A stretch of DNA of 49,654 nucleotides from NCBI GenBank assembly GCA_003003615.1, contig PVWD01000010.1, positions 1 to 49,654 on the forward strand, written 5' to 3'. The translations under genes and the position numbers were made by a program. Below, piece after piece: positions 19,780 to 27,768 of the stretch; within the stretch, counting starts at the first letter, position 1, and each line of letters begins with the position of its first letter. Under the pieces are notes generated by a model, which was not told the origin of the DNA, ran no database searches, and saw only the letters and a list, made by a program, of their open reading frames with translations. The DNA comes from a filamentous cyanobacterium CCP2. Lineage in GTDB: Bacteria; Cyanobacteriota; Cyanobacteriia; Elainellales; Elainellaceae.

Positions 19780-20364
19780 TTACGGTATTCCGAGCGTTTC
19801 TAAGATTCCAGAAAGCCCTTCCCGGACAGTAGACACTCCTTCCTGCATGGCATGAATCTGGCGGTATGCATTCACAGCCCGATCGCCATTCACATGAATT
19901 TCGCGAGTTGGATAGTTTTGCAGCACTTCAAGTAGGCTAACGCGCCCCCCATTGCTCGCCGAAAGGATCAGGGCAGACCGCATTGCCTCCCGGTTCGTTT
20001 CCCCCGATGGGGTATGAATGAAGTCGCCCATTTGATCCAGCACGACATCACCAACCGCATTGTTCAACATGCGATCGAGCATCACAACATCAACTTCCAC
20101 TTCCCGCGAAAGTAGCTCCCGAAACTGTTCTGGGTCTTGTCCAGACATCCGAAAATAGGCCCGAAGCTGGCGGGTCGTTTCGCCCGTTTCCACAAAGCGG
20201 GTGAGATCCTCAACGGAGGCAGAGCGTTGCAGCACACCGTACCGCATCACAACTTGCTCAGCTGCATTTCCACTGGTTTGACTGACCATCACTCCTGCAA
20301 TGGCAAAGCTCATACCAGCCAGCCAGCGTACTGCCCAATGCAGACGTGAGGATGATGAGCGCAT
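19780..20364 (-). CDS. DUF1400-type exported protein
   Basis: 194 aa from the ATG at 20364, chosen over the far upstream ATG at 20553 for two reasons. AAGGAGG (20375-20369) sits at ideal spacing, and the protein then begins with a proper Sec signal (MRSSSSRLHWAVRWLAG, hydrophobic core, possible cleavage after GNAA). The mature part (VVMRYGVLQRSASVEDLTRF, FRELLSREVEVDVVMLDRML, SLLEVLQNYPTREIHVNGD) matches the DUF1400 domain that fronts cyanobacterial alpha/beta hydrolases. No hydrolase domain is attached here, so this is a stand-alone DUF1400 protein of unknown function, probably periplasmic. It is divergent from the threonine dehydratase gene. Confidence 0.82.
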   Translation of the reverse strand: MRSSSSRLHWAVRWLAGMSFAIAGVMVSQTSGNAAEQVVMRYGVLQRSASVEDLTRFVETGETTRQLRAYFRMSGQDPEQFRELLSREVEVDVVMLDRMLNNAVGDVVLDQMGDFIHTPSGETNREAMRSALILSASNGGRVSLLEVLQNYPTREIHVNGDRAVNAYRQIHAMQEGVSTVREGLSGILETLGIP

Positions 20365-20510
20365 AGTTCCTCCTTGTTTGGCACAGTCTCCCTTCAGTTT
20401 ATGTTGTACCTGTTGTAAATGACGACAGCCAGGCCAAGTTAGTTGCAGCCTCATCATAAAAATCGCGATAAAATTCGGCCGGTTCACTTTGTAAAATCTA
20501 GAACTCTCCT

Positions 20511-21488
20511 GTGATGACTCCTCCCCTTTCCTACGCTGAGATTGAAGCGGCATCCGTTAGGCTGCGTCATCAGGTTAACCAAACGCCAGTGATGACCTCT
20601 CGCACGGTAAACGATCGCACGGGTTGCCAAGTGTTCTTTAAGTGTGAGAACTTTCAGCGATCGGGATCGTTTAAGTTTCGGGGAGCGTTTAATGCCTTAG
20701 CGAGTTTGTCGGAACAAGAGCGGCAGCGGGGTGTGTTGACCTATTCTTCAGGAAATCATGCTCAGGGGGTGGCTTTGGCAGGCAAACTGCTGAATATTCC
20801 CACCACGATCGTCATGCCCCACGATGCCCCGGCGGTGAAACTAGCTGCCACACGAGGCTATGGAGCAGAAGTAATCCCGTACGATCGATCGGAGACAACC
20901 CGCGAGGCATTGGTCAAAAAGATCGCCCAAGAGCGTGATGCAACCATCATTCCGCCCTACGATTATCTACCTGTCATTGCGGGGCAGGGAACCACCGCCA
21001 AGGAACTGTTTGAAACAGTGGGCGAATTGGATTTGCTATTGGTCTGCTGTGGAGGGGGTGGGCTGCTGTCGGGCTGTGCCATTGCCGCCAATACATTGTC
21101 ACCTCAGTGCCGGGTGGTGGGCGTGGAGCCAGAAAATGCAGATGATGCCACCCGATCGTTTCACAGTAAAACCCTACAAACTGTCCATAATCCAGATACG
21201 ATCGCCGATGGAGCACGGACTCCCTCATTGGGCAACTACACCTTTCCTCTGGTGTTGCACTACGTTCATGACATGGTGACGGTTTCGGACGATGCCTTAC
21301 TGCAAACCATGGTCTTCCTATGGGAACGGTTAAAGCTCATCGTAGAACCGACTGGGGCACTAGCGGCAACGGCTCTTTTAGAAGGAAAAGTGAACCCTAC
21401 TCCCCATTCGCGGGTGGGGGTCATTATTAGTGGGGGAAATGTGGATCTGCGCCGGGTGCTTGGAGTTTTAGTGAGGAGTGAGGAGTGA
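20511..21488 (+). CDS. Threonine/serine dehydratase (PLP, fold type II)
   Basis: 325 aa. PLP-binding lysine in SGSFKFRGA (K55), the substrate loop SSGNHAQGVA and the phosphate-binding glycine loop CCGGGGLLSG identify a catabolic-type threonine ammonia-lyase or serine racemase. It lacks the C-terminal ACT-like regulatory domain of biosynthetic IlvA, so it should not be isoleucine-feedback controlled. It converts L-threonine to 2-oxobutyrate and ammonia, possibly serine too. The start is GTG 20511 or the adjacent ATG 20514. The last codons and stop lie inside a heptamer repeat, so the C-terminal VRSEE is repeat-encoded. Confidence 0.9.
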   Translation: MMTPPLSYAEIEAASVRLRHQVNQTPVMTSRTVNDRTGCQVFFKCENFQRSGSFKFRGAFNALASLSEQERQRGVLTYSSGNHAQGVALAGKLLNIPTTIVMPHDAPAVKLAATRGYGAEVIPYDRSETTREALVKKIAQERDATIIPPYDYLPVIAGQGTTAKELFETVGELDLLLVCCGGGGLLSGCAIAANTLSPQCRVVGVEPENADDATRSFHSKTLQTVHNPDTIADGARTPSLGNYTFPLVLHYVHDMVTVSDDALLQTMVFLWERLKLIVEPTGALAATALLEGKVNPTPHSRVGVIISGGNVDLRRVLGVLVRSEE

Positions 21489-21580
21489 GGGGGGAGGGAA
21501 GAGGAGGGAAGAGGAGAGAGAAAGATAAGGAGGAGAAGGACAGGGAAAAGCAGGGAAAAACAGGAAAGAGGGGAGGCAGA
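21471..21580. repeat. Heptamer repeat and polypurine tract at gene end
   Basis: About 110 bases, almost all purine on the plus strand. It begins with GTGAG followed by GAGTGAG heptamers, then runs of GGGAAGA and GGGAAAA type. It spans the end of the dehydratase gene and the spacer to the convergent SRPBCC gene. It belongs to the short tandemly repeated class known from cyanobacterial genomes. The same heptamer recurs at 26864-26899. Confidence 0.8.
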
Positions 21581-21581
21581 G

Positions 21582-22193
21582 TTAACCTTTTCCAAATCGA
21601 TCCTCTGCCTGTTGCCGGATGGCACTCAGGTTTAACACTAACCCTTTGCGTAACCGACGTTCAATCATGCCAACGGGCATCATTCGGGGAGGTAAAACAG
21701 ACACGCTATAGGAAAGTTCTGTGATTTTGCCGTCTGGCGAGGCGGGTTGAAGCGTCCAACTACCCGTGAATGCCTTGAAATCCCCTTCTACCATGCTGAA
21801 GTCGAGGCGATCGGGAAAATGTTCCACCATATCTAGCACCACACGGGCACAGAATTTCAATTTCAGTAATGATTCAATCCCCACTTGCTCAATCCGAATG
21901 CCACCTTGGGGATGCTCAATCCGCTGGCTTTTAGACAGGTTGGGAATAAAATCCGCTAAGTGATCATAATCCGTCAGGATTTGCCAAACCTGCTCAATGG
22001 AATGGGGAATCTGAATTTTGGCAGCAATCTCCCGTTGTCGTCCTTGAGCATTGCAGGTCGTAATCTCTACCTGCTCAAACGGCAAATCGCCATAGTCATC
22101 AGTTAATTCTTCCACCTCGCTATTTTCTAGGTCAGTGAGAAGGCAAGCTTCTTCAGTGGAAGGACGGACTTCAAACTCAGAATTCATAGCCAT
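21582..22193 (-). CDS. SRPBCC / START-like (COQ10-type cyclase-dehydrase) protein
   Basis: 203 aa. An acidic N-terminal ~40 residues precede a helix-grip domain with KIQIPHSIEQVWQILTDYDH, ADFIPNLSKSQRIEHPQGG and the C-terminal long helix SVLPPRMMPVGMIERRLRKG. This fold binds hydrophobic ligands in a central cavity. Cyanobacterial relatives are annotated as polyketide cyclase/dehydrase or lipid-binding proteins without a proven role. The start may be ATG 22193 or ATG 22187. It follows the histidine kinase gene on the same strand after 137 bp. Confidence 0.82.
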   Translation of the reverse strand: MAMNSEFEVRPSTEEACLLTDLENSEVEELTDDYGDLPFEQVEITTCNAQGRQREIAAKIQIPHSIEQVWQILTDYDHLADFIPNLSKSQRIEHPQGGIRIEQVGIESLLKLKFCARVVLDMVEHFPDRLDFSMVEGDFKAFTGSWTLQPASPDGKITELSYSVSVLPPRMMPVGMIERRLRKGLVLNLSAIRQQAEDRFGKG

Positions 22194-22330
22194 TTAGCCT
22201 GTTTACACGTATCTGTATGGGAAGTATTAGAATCGTTAGGTTCATCTAGCAGCTTTTGTCCTAGATTATCCGAACTTTGGGCAGCCTGTCGCCATTGTTC
22301 ACCAAATCTGACAAATTTCACCCCTAGGGA

Positions 22331-24604
22331 TTAGGTAATGCTTTGAATCAGCCCTTCAGGACATTGTGGCAAGGTGACAGTGAAGCGGGTTTGCCAGGAT
22401 GACTGATGTTCTAAAGGATGGCTAGATGCGCCGATCGCCCCGCCCAGATATTCCACCAACCGTTTAACCAGAGCGAGTCCTAGCCCCGTTCCCTGAATCG
22501 CCTGCTGGGTGACTCCTTGCCCGCGTCGAAACTTATCAAAAATATAGGGCAATTCATCGGGCAAAATTCCTGCCCCAACATTTTGTAACGCAATGACAAC
22601 CTGGTTCGCTTGCGGGGTTAACTCATGAAAAACTCGTAGCTGGATCACCGTATCAACATCAGCATATTTTCTAGCATTGGCAAGCAGTTCCATCAAAATT
22701 CGGCTGAGGCTATCAGGTTCGGTGTAGAGATTCAGTGGTTTAGGAGGCAGATCAAGCTCTAAGGTGAGGTTTCGTTCTGCCAAAGTTTCGGCGATCGACT
22801 GAGCCGTATCGCGGATTAAATAGCGAATATCTAACTTTTGGAGTTGGACGGTAGATGTACTGGTTTCTAACTTTCGTAGTGCCAACAGGTCATTAATCAG
22901 TTGGGTTTCCTGAACGCATTGCTGCTCCAGAATGTCTAAGTAGCGGGTACGTCGCTCTGCTGAAAGATCCGCCTGCCGCAACATACGAATGGCCAGGGTC
23001 ATACTTGTAAGCGGAGTGCGGAGTTCATGGCTAACGGTGCTTAAAAACTCTTCGCGTTCTTCGTGCAGTCGTCGGAGTTGCTCCACCTGTTGGCGAGTTT
23101 TTTCGTAGAGCTTCGCTTGGACATCTAAACTGCGCTGAAGTTGGGCCGTTCGTTCCTGTACCAATGCCTGGACGTGTTGGAGCGTCCGCACTTGAATGAT
23201 AGCGGTACTGAGTTGGGCGGCAACCAGCTTAACAAAGGCAATTTCTTCAGAAGTCCAGAGCCGGTGCTGCTGCTGCTGAAGGACGAAGCTCCCTAGAACC
23301 GTTCCCTGATTTTCCAGAGGAGCCAATAAGAGTGCAGGAAAGCGATCGAGGTCAAAAAACGGGGCAGGAGTTGCCTCAGAAACCTGAATCTTTTCAGGTG
23401 TCACGTCAGGGAAAAACGAGATGGCGATGGGTTCACTGCTGGTCAAAACTTGACGGCAAAGAGGACAGCTCGAAGCCCAAACTGATTGATCCACTCCTGT
23501 CCGCTCCTCCCTTACCCGATCGCCTCTTGGTGTTTCTGATAGCGGTTCTAACCACTCAGCCACCATGCTTGCTTTGGCCTCAATGTTGTGCGATCGGCTT
23601 TTGTGGAGCGGATCAGTATATTTCAACAGGACAACCAAACCCCGATCGACCTGTAAGGCAGCAGCACTCCCTTCCACCGCAAGCTGAAAAATTTGATCCA
23701 GTTCCCAACTGTTCCGAATGGCAACCGTCAACTGATTAATGAGGTTCTGGTAACGGGCTTGTTGCTCCATCTGCTGTTCAAGCTGGTTTTGGGCCAGGGC
23801 AACTGCAACCTGGGGCGAAAGGGATTTGAGTAACTGCACATCTGTCTCCTTCCAGTCGTAAGGTTGCGATCGAATTAAAACAAGCATTCCATTGAGCCGT
23901 CCCTGAAACTGCGTGTTTAGCATCAAGACGGCCCGAACGTGGGATGGAATTACGGGCTGTGCAGTCGTTGCGGTTTTACCTGATGCCTTAACAGATTTGT
24001 CAGATTTGCTGGATGACCCGTTGGATGACCCGTTGGATGACCCGTTAGATGAACTATTGGATGAACCCGATCGTTGGCTAAAAGCCTGTAGATCATCAAT
24101 GACGATCGGTTCAGCCTTGGTCAGGTTTCCTTGGATCAGGGGATGGTCAAAAATGGCAAATAGCTGCGGAGAATACTGAAACGTTGCGGTGAAATAGCAG
24201 TATGTGTGCTGGAGGTTTTTTGGTTCGTTAATGGGCCCCACATTTGCAACCTGCGGTAAACCCTTTGCTAACGGCCAAATTAAGCAACAATCTGTAGCAA
24301 ACGCCTCTCCAAGGATTTGGGCAAAGCTGAATAACGCTTCATGTAAAGTTTGGCTGGTCAGGAGGGTCTGAGTCAGGTGCTGAGGGAGGTGAACTGTACT
24401 CGTCTGATGTGGTACTGCTGAGTAGAGGTCTGAGGGGGTTGTGGCAAGACTAGATTGAAGCGCAGGAGCGGAAGCGATCGAAGGGGCAGAACCGATCCAC
24501 TCGATCGGTTTTTCTGAATTAAGGGGCTGAACCTCCCCCTCCATCTTTAAGCGTGATTGACAGTCCATTTTCATCGTTTCCAGACAAGGATGGTGATGCT
24601 GCAT
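22331..24604 (-). CDS. GAF-domain sensor histidine kinase
   Basis: 757 aa, soluble. First GAF-like region at about 75-275, interrupted by a low-complexity Ser/Gly/Asn linker (181-200). A second GAF at about 290-475 is followed by a coiled coil. The HisKA domain carries phospho-acceptor H526 in STVSHELRTPLTS. The HATPase domain has the N-box ELLANARKY and GTGLGLALVKRL. It autophosphorylates and passes phosphate to a response regulator, but none is encoded nearby. Neither GAF shows the bilin-type Cys-His pair found in the kinase at 44579. A cluster CPLCRQ near 380 is a possible redox or metal site. The exact start is uncertain (also M11 or M21). Confidence 0.9.
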   Translation of the reverse strand: MQHHHPCLETMKMDCQSRLKMEGEVQPLNSEKPIEWIGSAPSIASAPALQSSLATTPSDLYSAVPHQTSTVHLPQHLTQTLLTSQTLHEALFSFAQILGEAFATDCCLIWPLAKGLPQVANVGPINEPKNLQHTYCYFTATFQYSPQLFAIFDHPLIQGNLTKAEPIVIDDLQAFSQRSGSSNSSSNGSSNGSSNGSSSKSDKSVKASGKTATTAQPVIPSHVRAVLMLNTQFQGRLNGMLVLIRSQPYDWKETDVQLLKSLSPQVAVALAQNQLEQQMEQQARYQNLINQLTVAIRNSWELDQIFQLAVEGSAAALQVDRGLVVLLKYTDPLHKSRSHNIEAKASMVAEWLEPLSETPRGDRVREERTGVDQSVWASSCPLCRQVLTSSEPIAISFFPDVTPEKIQVSEATPAPFFDLDRFPALLLAPLENQGTVLGSFVLQQQQHRLWTSEEIAFVKLVAAQLSTAIIQVRTLQHVQALVQERTAQLQRSLDVQAKLYEKTRQQVEQLRRLHEEREEFLSTVSHELRTPLTSMTLAIRMLRQADLSAERRTRYLDILEQQCVQETQLINDLLALRKLETSTSTVQLQKLDIRYLIRDTAQSIAETLAERNLTLELDLPPKPLNLYTEPDSLSRILMELLANARKYADVDTVIQLRVFHELTPQANQVVIALQNVGAGILPDELPYIFDKFRRGQGVTQQAIQGTGLGLALVKRLVEYLGGAIGASSHPLEHQSSWQTRFTVTLPQCPEGLIQSIT
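24010..24057. repeat. 12-bp tandem repeat inside the histidine kinase gene
   Basis: Four near-identical copies of a 12-bp unit (TGGATGACCCGT on the plus strand) encode SNGS units in the minus-strand kinase, giving its flexible Ser/Gly/Asn linker. It is in frame and may vary in length between strains. Confidence 0.8.
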
Positions 24605-24786
24605 CTGCTACATCAGAGCCACTTCGCCAACACTCGTTGTAGCACACGAGCAGAACTGACCTTCAATAGCAAAATAGTAAAGATTGAGTCAAGTTTGAAG
24701 TAAACTAAGTGGTTCAAACTAGTACAGGCGGGTTAAGCTTAAGCAGATTAAACTTGCGATGAAAATGTAAACCGGCTGTGATGAGT

Positions 24787-24813
24787 GGTTATCAATATAG
24801 CGGTTATCAATAT
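24787..24813. promoter_or_regulatory. Direct repeat, possible operator
   Basis: Two exact copies of GGTTATCAATAT with 15-bp spacing lie about 185 bp before the divergent kinase start. The spacing suits side-by-side binding of a regulator, but no known consensus is recognised. Confidence 0.35.
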
Positions 24814-24986
24814 TTGGTATGACTGCCTATTATGAATATTTATGAGGAAGTTTTTTGTGCGGAAGTTTTGTTGACAGGTTGACGATTTAGGACGACCGAG
24901 TTGGGAATAATCCAATTGTTAATAACCCAGCGATTGGCAATCCAGTATTGACGAGCCAGGATGCATCTTACAAGGAGAGGTTTACC

Positions 24987-25085
24987 GTGTGCAGTGTTTT
25001 AGCCATATCAACTCAACTAAGTTTAGATTACACGCTCCAATTGCTGAACGGTATCCGTGATTTCCTCACGTTTTCAGAGTCTTGA
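24987..25085 (+). CDS. Possible 32-aa small ORF upstream of herA-like gene
   Basis: GTG start with AAGGAGAGG at 24972-24980, a better ribosome site than most genes here have. The product (MCSVLAISTQLSLDYTLQLL...) has 32 residues and no recognised family. The stop lies 85 bp before the herA-like start. It may be a leader peptide, a small protein or chance. Confidence 0.25.
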   Translation: MCSVLAISTQLSLDYTLQLLNGIRDFLTFSES

Positions 25086-25170
25086 AATGCGCGATTTCAC
25101 CTGATGCTCGTATTCATCTGAATGCTTCGATATTCTTAATTTTCCTTGTTTTTGCAATCCTCTGGTAAGT

Positions 25171-26865
25171 ATGGTTTTAGCTGATTCTTTGCTCACTCCG
25201 ATCGGCACGGTCAAAGGGCCGGGTGAAAATGGCAACCAGTACGTCTTCATTACAGCAGACAATCGCCATGTAAAAGTGGGTGAATTTGTCTACTACAGCG
25301 TAAAAACGGCAGAAGTTGACAACCTACAACCCAAAACGCTGCAAATTTTAGGAAAAATATCTGCCTGTAGACTGATTGACCATTTACCCGATCGCATTTT
25401 TGCCGATACCGAAATTAGTCCAGAAACGATCGCCGCTCTGGTGGGCTTTGTTCATCCCAATCCAGAACTCTACGAAGTGACGGTGGATGTGATTGGACAT
25501 TTCCATCCGGTCTTAGGCTTCATGAATCCGCGAATTACTCCTGATCCGGGGTCAAAGGTGTGTTTGGCGGAGGATGAAATGCTGAGACGAGTCCTCAACA
25601 AAAAGCAGCCAGAGGAGGTTGGCGGCGCATATCTCGGTTCGCTGCTGCTGCGAGATTTAGGGGCAGTACCGATCGCTCTGGATGTGAAAGAGTTGGTCAG
25701 TACACATATGGCAATTCTGGCAGGAACCGGATCGGGTAAGTCCTATACGGCTGGTGTGTTAGTGGAAGAATTGCTCTTACCCAAAAACCGAGCGGCTGTG
25801 TTGATTTTTGATCCGCATGGTGAGTATGATACGTTAGCCCAAATGCGTGGACATCATGCTTTTACTGATGCCAATGGCTATGCACCAAAGGTGAAAATCC
25901 TACGGCCAGATGACGTGCGGATTCGGATCTCATCACTGGATTATTACGATATTTTGGGCTTGTTGCCGGAAATGAGCGATCGGCAGCAGTCTGTTCTCCG
26001 CAAAGCGTTCGATTTGGTACGTCGTCATCGTAAAGGAGATTATCGTTGGAATATTCAAGATCTCATCGCAGCCGTGCGAGAAGTGGACAGTCAAGAAACT
26101 GACGATGGCGATATCAAGCTGGGTTCCTCAGCTCCGGCCCTGGAATGGAAGCTCGATCGTCTGGATCGATCGCCCTATTTCCATGCGTTTGAGCATCTTT
26201 CACCCAAGGATTTGTTTGAACCTGGGCAAGTCACTGTCTTGCAAATGAACGAGATCAGCCAGGATGAGCAGCAGGTAATTTGTGCAGCCGTTTTGCGCCA
26301 GTCGAACCATGCTCGGATGAACACCCAAAAGGAACTGATCGAACCGGGGGATGAGAATTACTTGCCCTATCCGGTCTTTATCCTGCTGGAAGAGGCCCAT
26401 CGGTTTGCCCCTGCCCATGAACCTTCCCGCTGTAAGGCAGTGATTCGGACAATTTTGAGTGAAGGGCGTAAGTTTGGCTTGGGGGTTGGGCTGATTACTC
26501 AACGACCCGGCAAGCTAGACTCGGATGTGCTGTCTCAGTGTATGAGCCAATTTATTATGCGGATTGTGAATCCGGTGGATCAGGACAGTCTTAAGTATGG
26601 GGTGGAGGCAGCCGGACGGGATTTGCTGAAAGAGCTACCCGCCCTCACCAAAGGTCAGGTAATTATTTCAGGTGCCTGCGTTAACACGCCTGTTCTCTGT
26701 CAAGTTCGACAACGCCTCACTAAACATGGTGGCGAAACCCTGGATGCTCCGCAGGAATGGCAAAAATATTTTCAAACTCATCAGGTGCAAGCACGGGCGA
26801 TCGACCAAGCTCCGGTAGCAAGTCGAGTTCAACCGCAGACGTTTCGAGGGGTGAGTATCGAGTAG
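25171..26865 (+). CDS. HerA-like hexameric DNA translocase ATPase
   Basis: 564 aa. An N-terminal HAS-barrel-like beta domain (IGTVKGPGENGNQYVFITAD ...) precedes a FtsK/HerA-type RecA-fold motor. Walker A is GTGSGKS at 185-191, Walker B FILLEEAHRF near 402-411, and the motif ITQRPGKLDSDVLSQC is a HerA sensor segment. HerA hexamers pump double-stranded DNA. In archaea and many bacteria they work with the nuclease NurA in end resection, and related motors serve in phage defence. No NurA or other nuclease gene adjoins it in this window. The following membrane protein starts 95 bp after its stop. Its C-terminal GVSIE and stop lie beside a heptamer repeat. Confidence 0.9.
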   Translation: MVLADSLLTPIGTVKGPGENGNQYVFITADNRHVKVGEFVYYSVKTAEVDNLQPKTLQILGKISACRLIDHLPDRIFADTEISPETIAALVGFVHPNPELYEVTVDVIGHFHPVLGFMNPRITPDPGSKVCLAEDEMLRRVLNKKQPEEVGGAYLGSLLLRDLGAVPIALDVKELVSTHMAILAGTGSGKSYTAGVLVEELLLPKNRAAVLIFDPHGEYDTLAQMRGHHAFTDANGYAPKVKILRPDDVRIRISSLDYYDILGLLPEMSDRQQSVLRKAFDLVRRHRKGDYRWNIQDLIAAVREVDSQETDDGDIKLGSSAPALEWKLDRLDRSPYFHAFEHLSPKDLFEPGQVTVLQMNEISQDEQQVICAAVLRQSNHARMNTQKELIEPGDENYLPYPVFILLEEAHRFAPAHEPSRCKAVIRTILSEGRKFGLGVGLITQRPGKLDSDVLSQCMSQFIMRIVNPVDQDSLKYGVEAAGRDLLKELPALTKGQVIISGACVNTPVLCQVRQRLTKHGGETLDAPQEWQKYFQTHQVQARAIDQAPVASRVQPQTFRGVSIE

Positions 26866-26899
26866 TGAGGAGTGAGGGGTGAGGAGTGAGGAGTGAGGA
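26864..26899. repeat. Heptamer tandem repeat (GAGTGAG-type)
   Basis: Five copies of a 7-bp unit (GTGAGGA/GTGAGGG variants) start at the herA-like stop codon. They are the same heptamer as at the end of the dehydratase gene near 21471, i.e. a short tandemly repeated repetitive sequence. Confidence 0.85.
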
Positions 26900-26938
26900 G
26901 GGGAGTACACTAAAGGGAGTAACTTGATTTCTAATCCG

Positions 26939-26959
26939 CATTCCCCATTCCCCATTCCC
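26939..26959. repeat. Heptamer tandem repeat CATTCCC x3 before a start codon
   Basis: Three exact CATTCCC units end one base before the ATG of the membrane protein gene. They fill the place where a Shine-Dalgarno would be. Confidence 0.9.
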
Positions 26960-26960
26960 T

Positions 26961-27380
26961 ATGAGCAATCCTCTTCGTCAACTCAAGTACCTCCCCTGGT
27001 TTCAGCTTGCCCTCACTGGATTTGCGACAGCGTTAATTGTTTTTGTGGCTGAAGTGCTTTTGGTGGTGAGTGCCCAATATATTCCTGGGGTGGCGAGTAC
27101 GTTGCAGGTGTTGTTTTCGCCGTTGTTGGGAATCATCATGGAGTTTGCGATCGCCCTTGGTATTGGGGCGTTGGCGGTGTACTGGTTGGAGAAGGTGTAT
27201 CCACGTTTGGTGATTTCGGCGGGAGTGCTGTGGGCGTTGATTTTGTGTGTGATTGTGGCGATTTTGGTAAAGTCGCTTTTGCCATTAGCGGTGAATTTTG
27301 TGCAGATTAACCAAATTTTGATGGCAGGAATTTTGGTGGGAGTTTTCTGGAAGGGGCGGCGGTATTGGCGGCGATATTAA
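26961..27380 (+). CDS. Small membrane protein, four predicted helices
   Basis: 139 aa with four hydrophobic segments at about 15-38, 48-70, 80-103 and 112-130, and a basic C-terminus (WKGRRYWRRY) that should stay in the cytosol. No family recognised. It follows the herA-like gene on the same strand, but the spacer is filled with heptamer repeats. CATTCCC units occupy the ribosome-site position, so translation may be weak or leaderless. A link to HerA is only positional. Confidence 0.65.
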   Translation: MSNPLRQLKYLPWFQLALTGFATALIVFVAEVLLVVSAQYIPGVASTLQVLFSPLLGIIMEFAIALGIGALAVYWLEKVYPRLVISAGVLWALILCVIVAILVKSLLPLAVNFVQINQILMAGILVGVFWKGRRYWRRY

Positions 27381-27478
27381 GGACTGAAGGGCTAACTGAA
27401 ATGCGATCGGGTTTAACGCTGAGATTTATTCTCATCGCTCAGGTGGGTGAGCCGATCGGGTGAGGGCTGAGATTGTGC

Positions 27479-27522
27479 GAGGTTGAACTGAGGTTGAACT
27501 GAGGTTGAACTGAGGTTGAACT
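27479..27522. repeat. 11-bp tandem repeat GAGGTTGAACT x4
   Basis: Four perfect head-to-tail copies of GAGGTTGAACT, directly followed by GAGGTTCTCTGAG, a degenerate fifth unit leading into the conserved upstream block. Confidence 0.92.
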
Positions 27523-27615
27523 GAGGTTCTCTGAGATTTAAACCTGAAGGAAGATAAGAAGTTTTCTGTAACGACACTAACCAAAAAGCCTCTTATCTTA
27601 GGAATGTGGGTTGAG
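27523..27615 (+). promoter_or_regulatory. Shared upstream element, copy A
   Basis: Aligns with 32174-32275. Shared blocks in order are GAG[AG]TTCTCTGAG[AG]TTT, then a 26-base core at 27561-27586 with two mismatches (GTTTTCTGTAACGACA followed by T and ACCAAAA), then TA[CT]CTTAG, then GTTGAG. The core ends 182 bp before the PPC gene start. The order and spacing are kept, which suggests a common promoter, operator or dispersed repeat. Confidence 0.6.
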
Positions 27616-27768
27616 GCAGCGATGCCAACCTGAAACACCAGAAGATTCTAAGTTGAATTTCAAAGTTCAATGTTAAGTGCTTTCTTAGGAAGGCAGAAAT
27701 CCTTTTGTGTTTTAGGAAATGCTGCTTGCTCATCTCACTTCATTACTTAGTAAAGGATTCAATTCATC

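Larger units (their letters stand above)
24605..25170. other. Divergent promoter region between histidine kinase and herA-like gene (566 bp)
   Basis: AT-rich spacer that should contain promoters in both directions. It includes the direct repeat GGTTATCAATAT at 24787-24798 and 24802-24813 (15-bp period), a possible regulator site. It also has a 32-codon frame with a strong ribosome site (24987-25085), annotated separately. Confidence 0.6.
27381..27768. other. Repeat-bearing upstream region of PPC gene (388 bp)
   Basis: Contains four 11-bp tandem repeats (27479-27522) and then a conserved block (27523-27615) that is also found upstream of the isomerase gene at 32343. No gene seen. This is the presumed promoter region of the PPC-domain gene. 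Confidence 0.6.

Noticed and set aside
20365-20553. 63-residue N-terminal extension of the DUF1400 protein
   Set aside because: It would place a signal peptide in mid-protein; AAGGAGG precedes the ATG at 20364 at ideal spacing.
21471-26959. Short regular repeats as a CRISPR array
   Set aside because: Units are 7 bp with no spacers; they are tandem heptamers, not repeat-spacer units.
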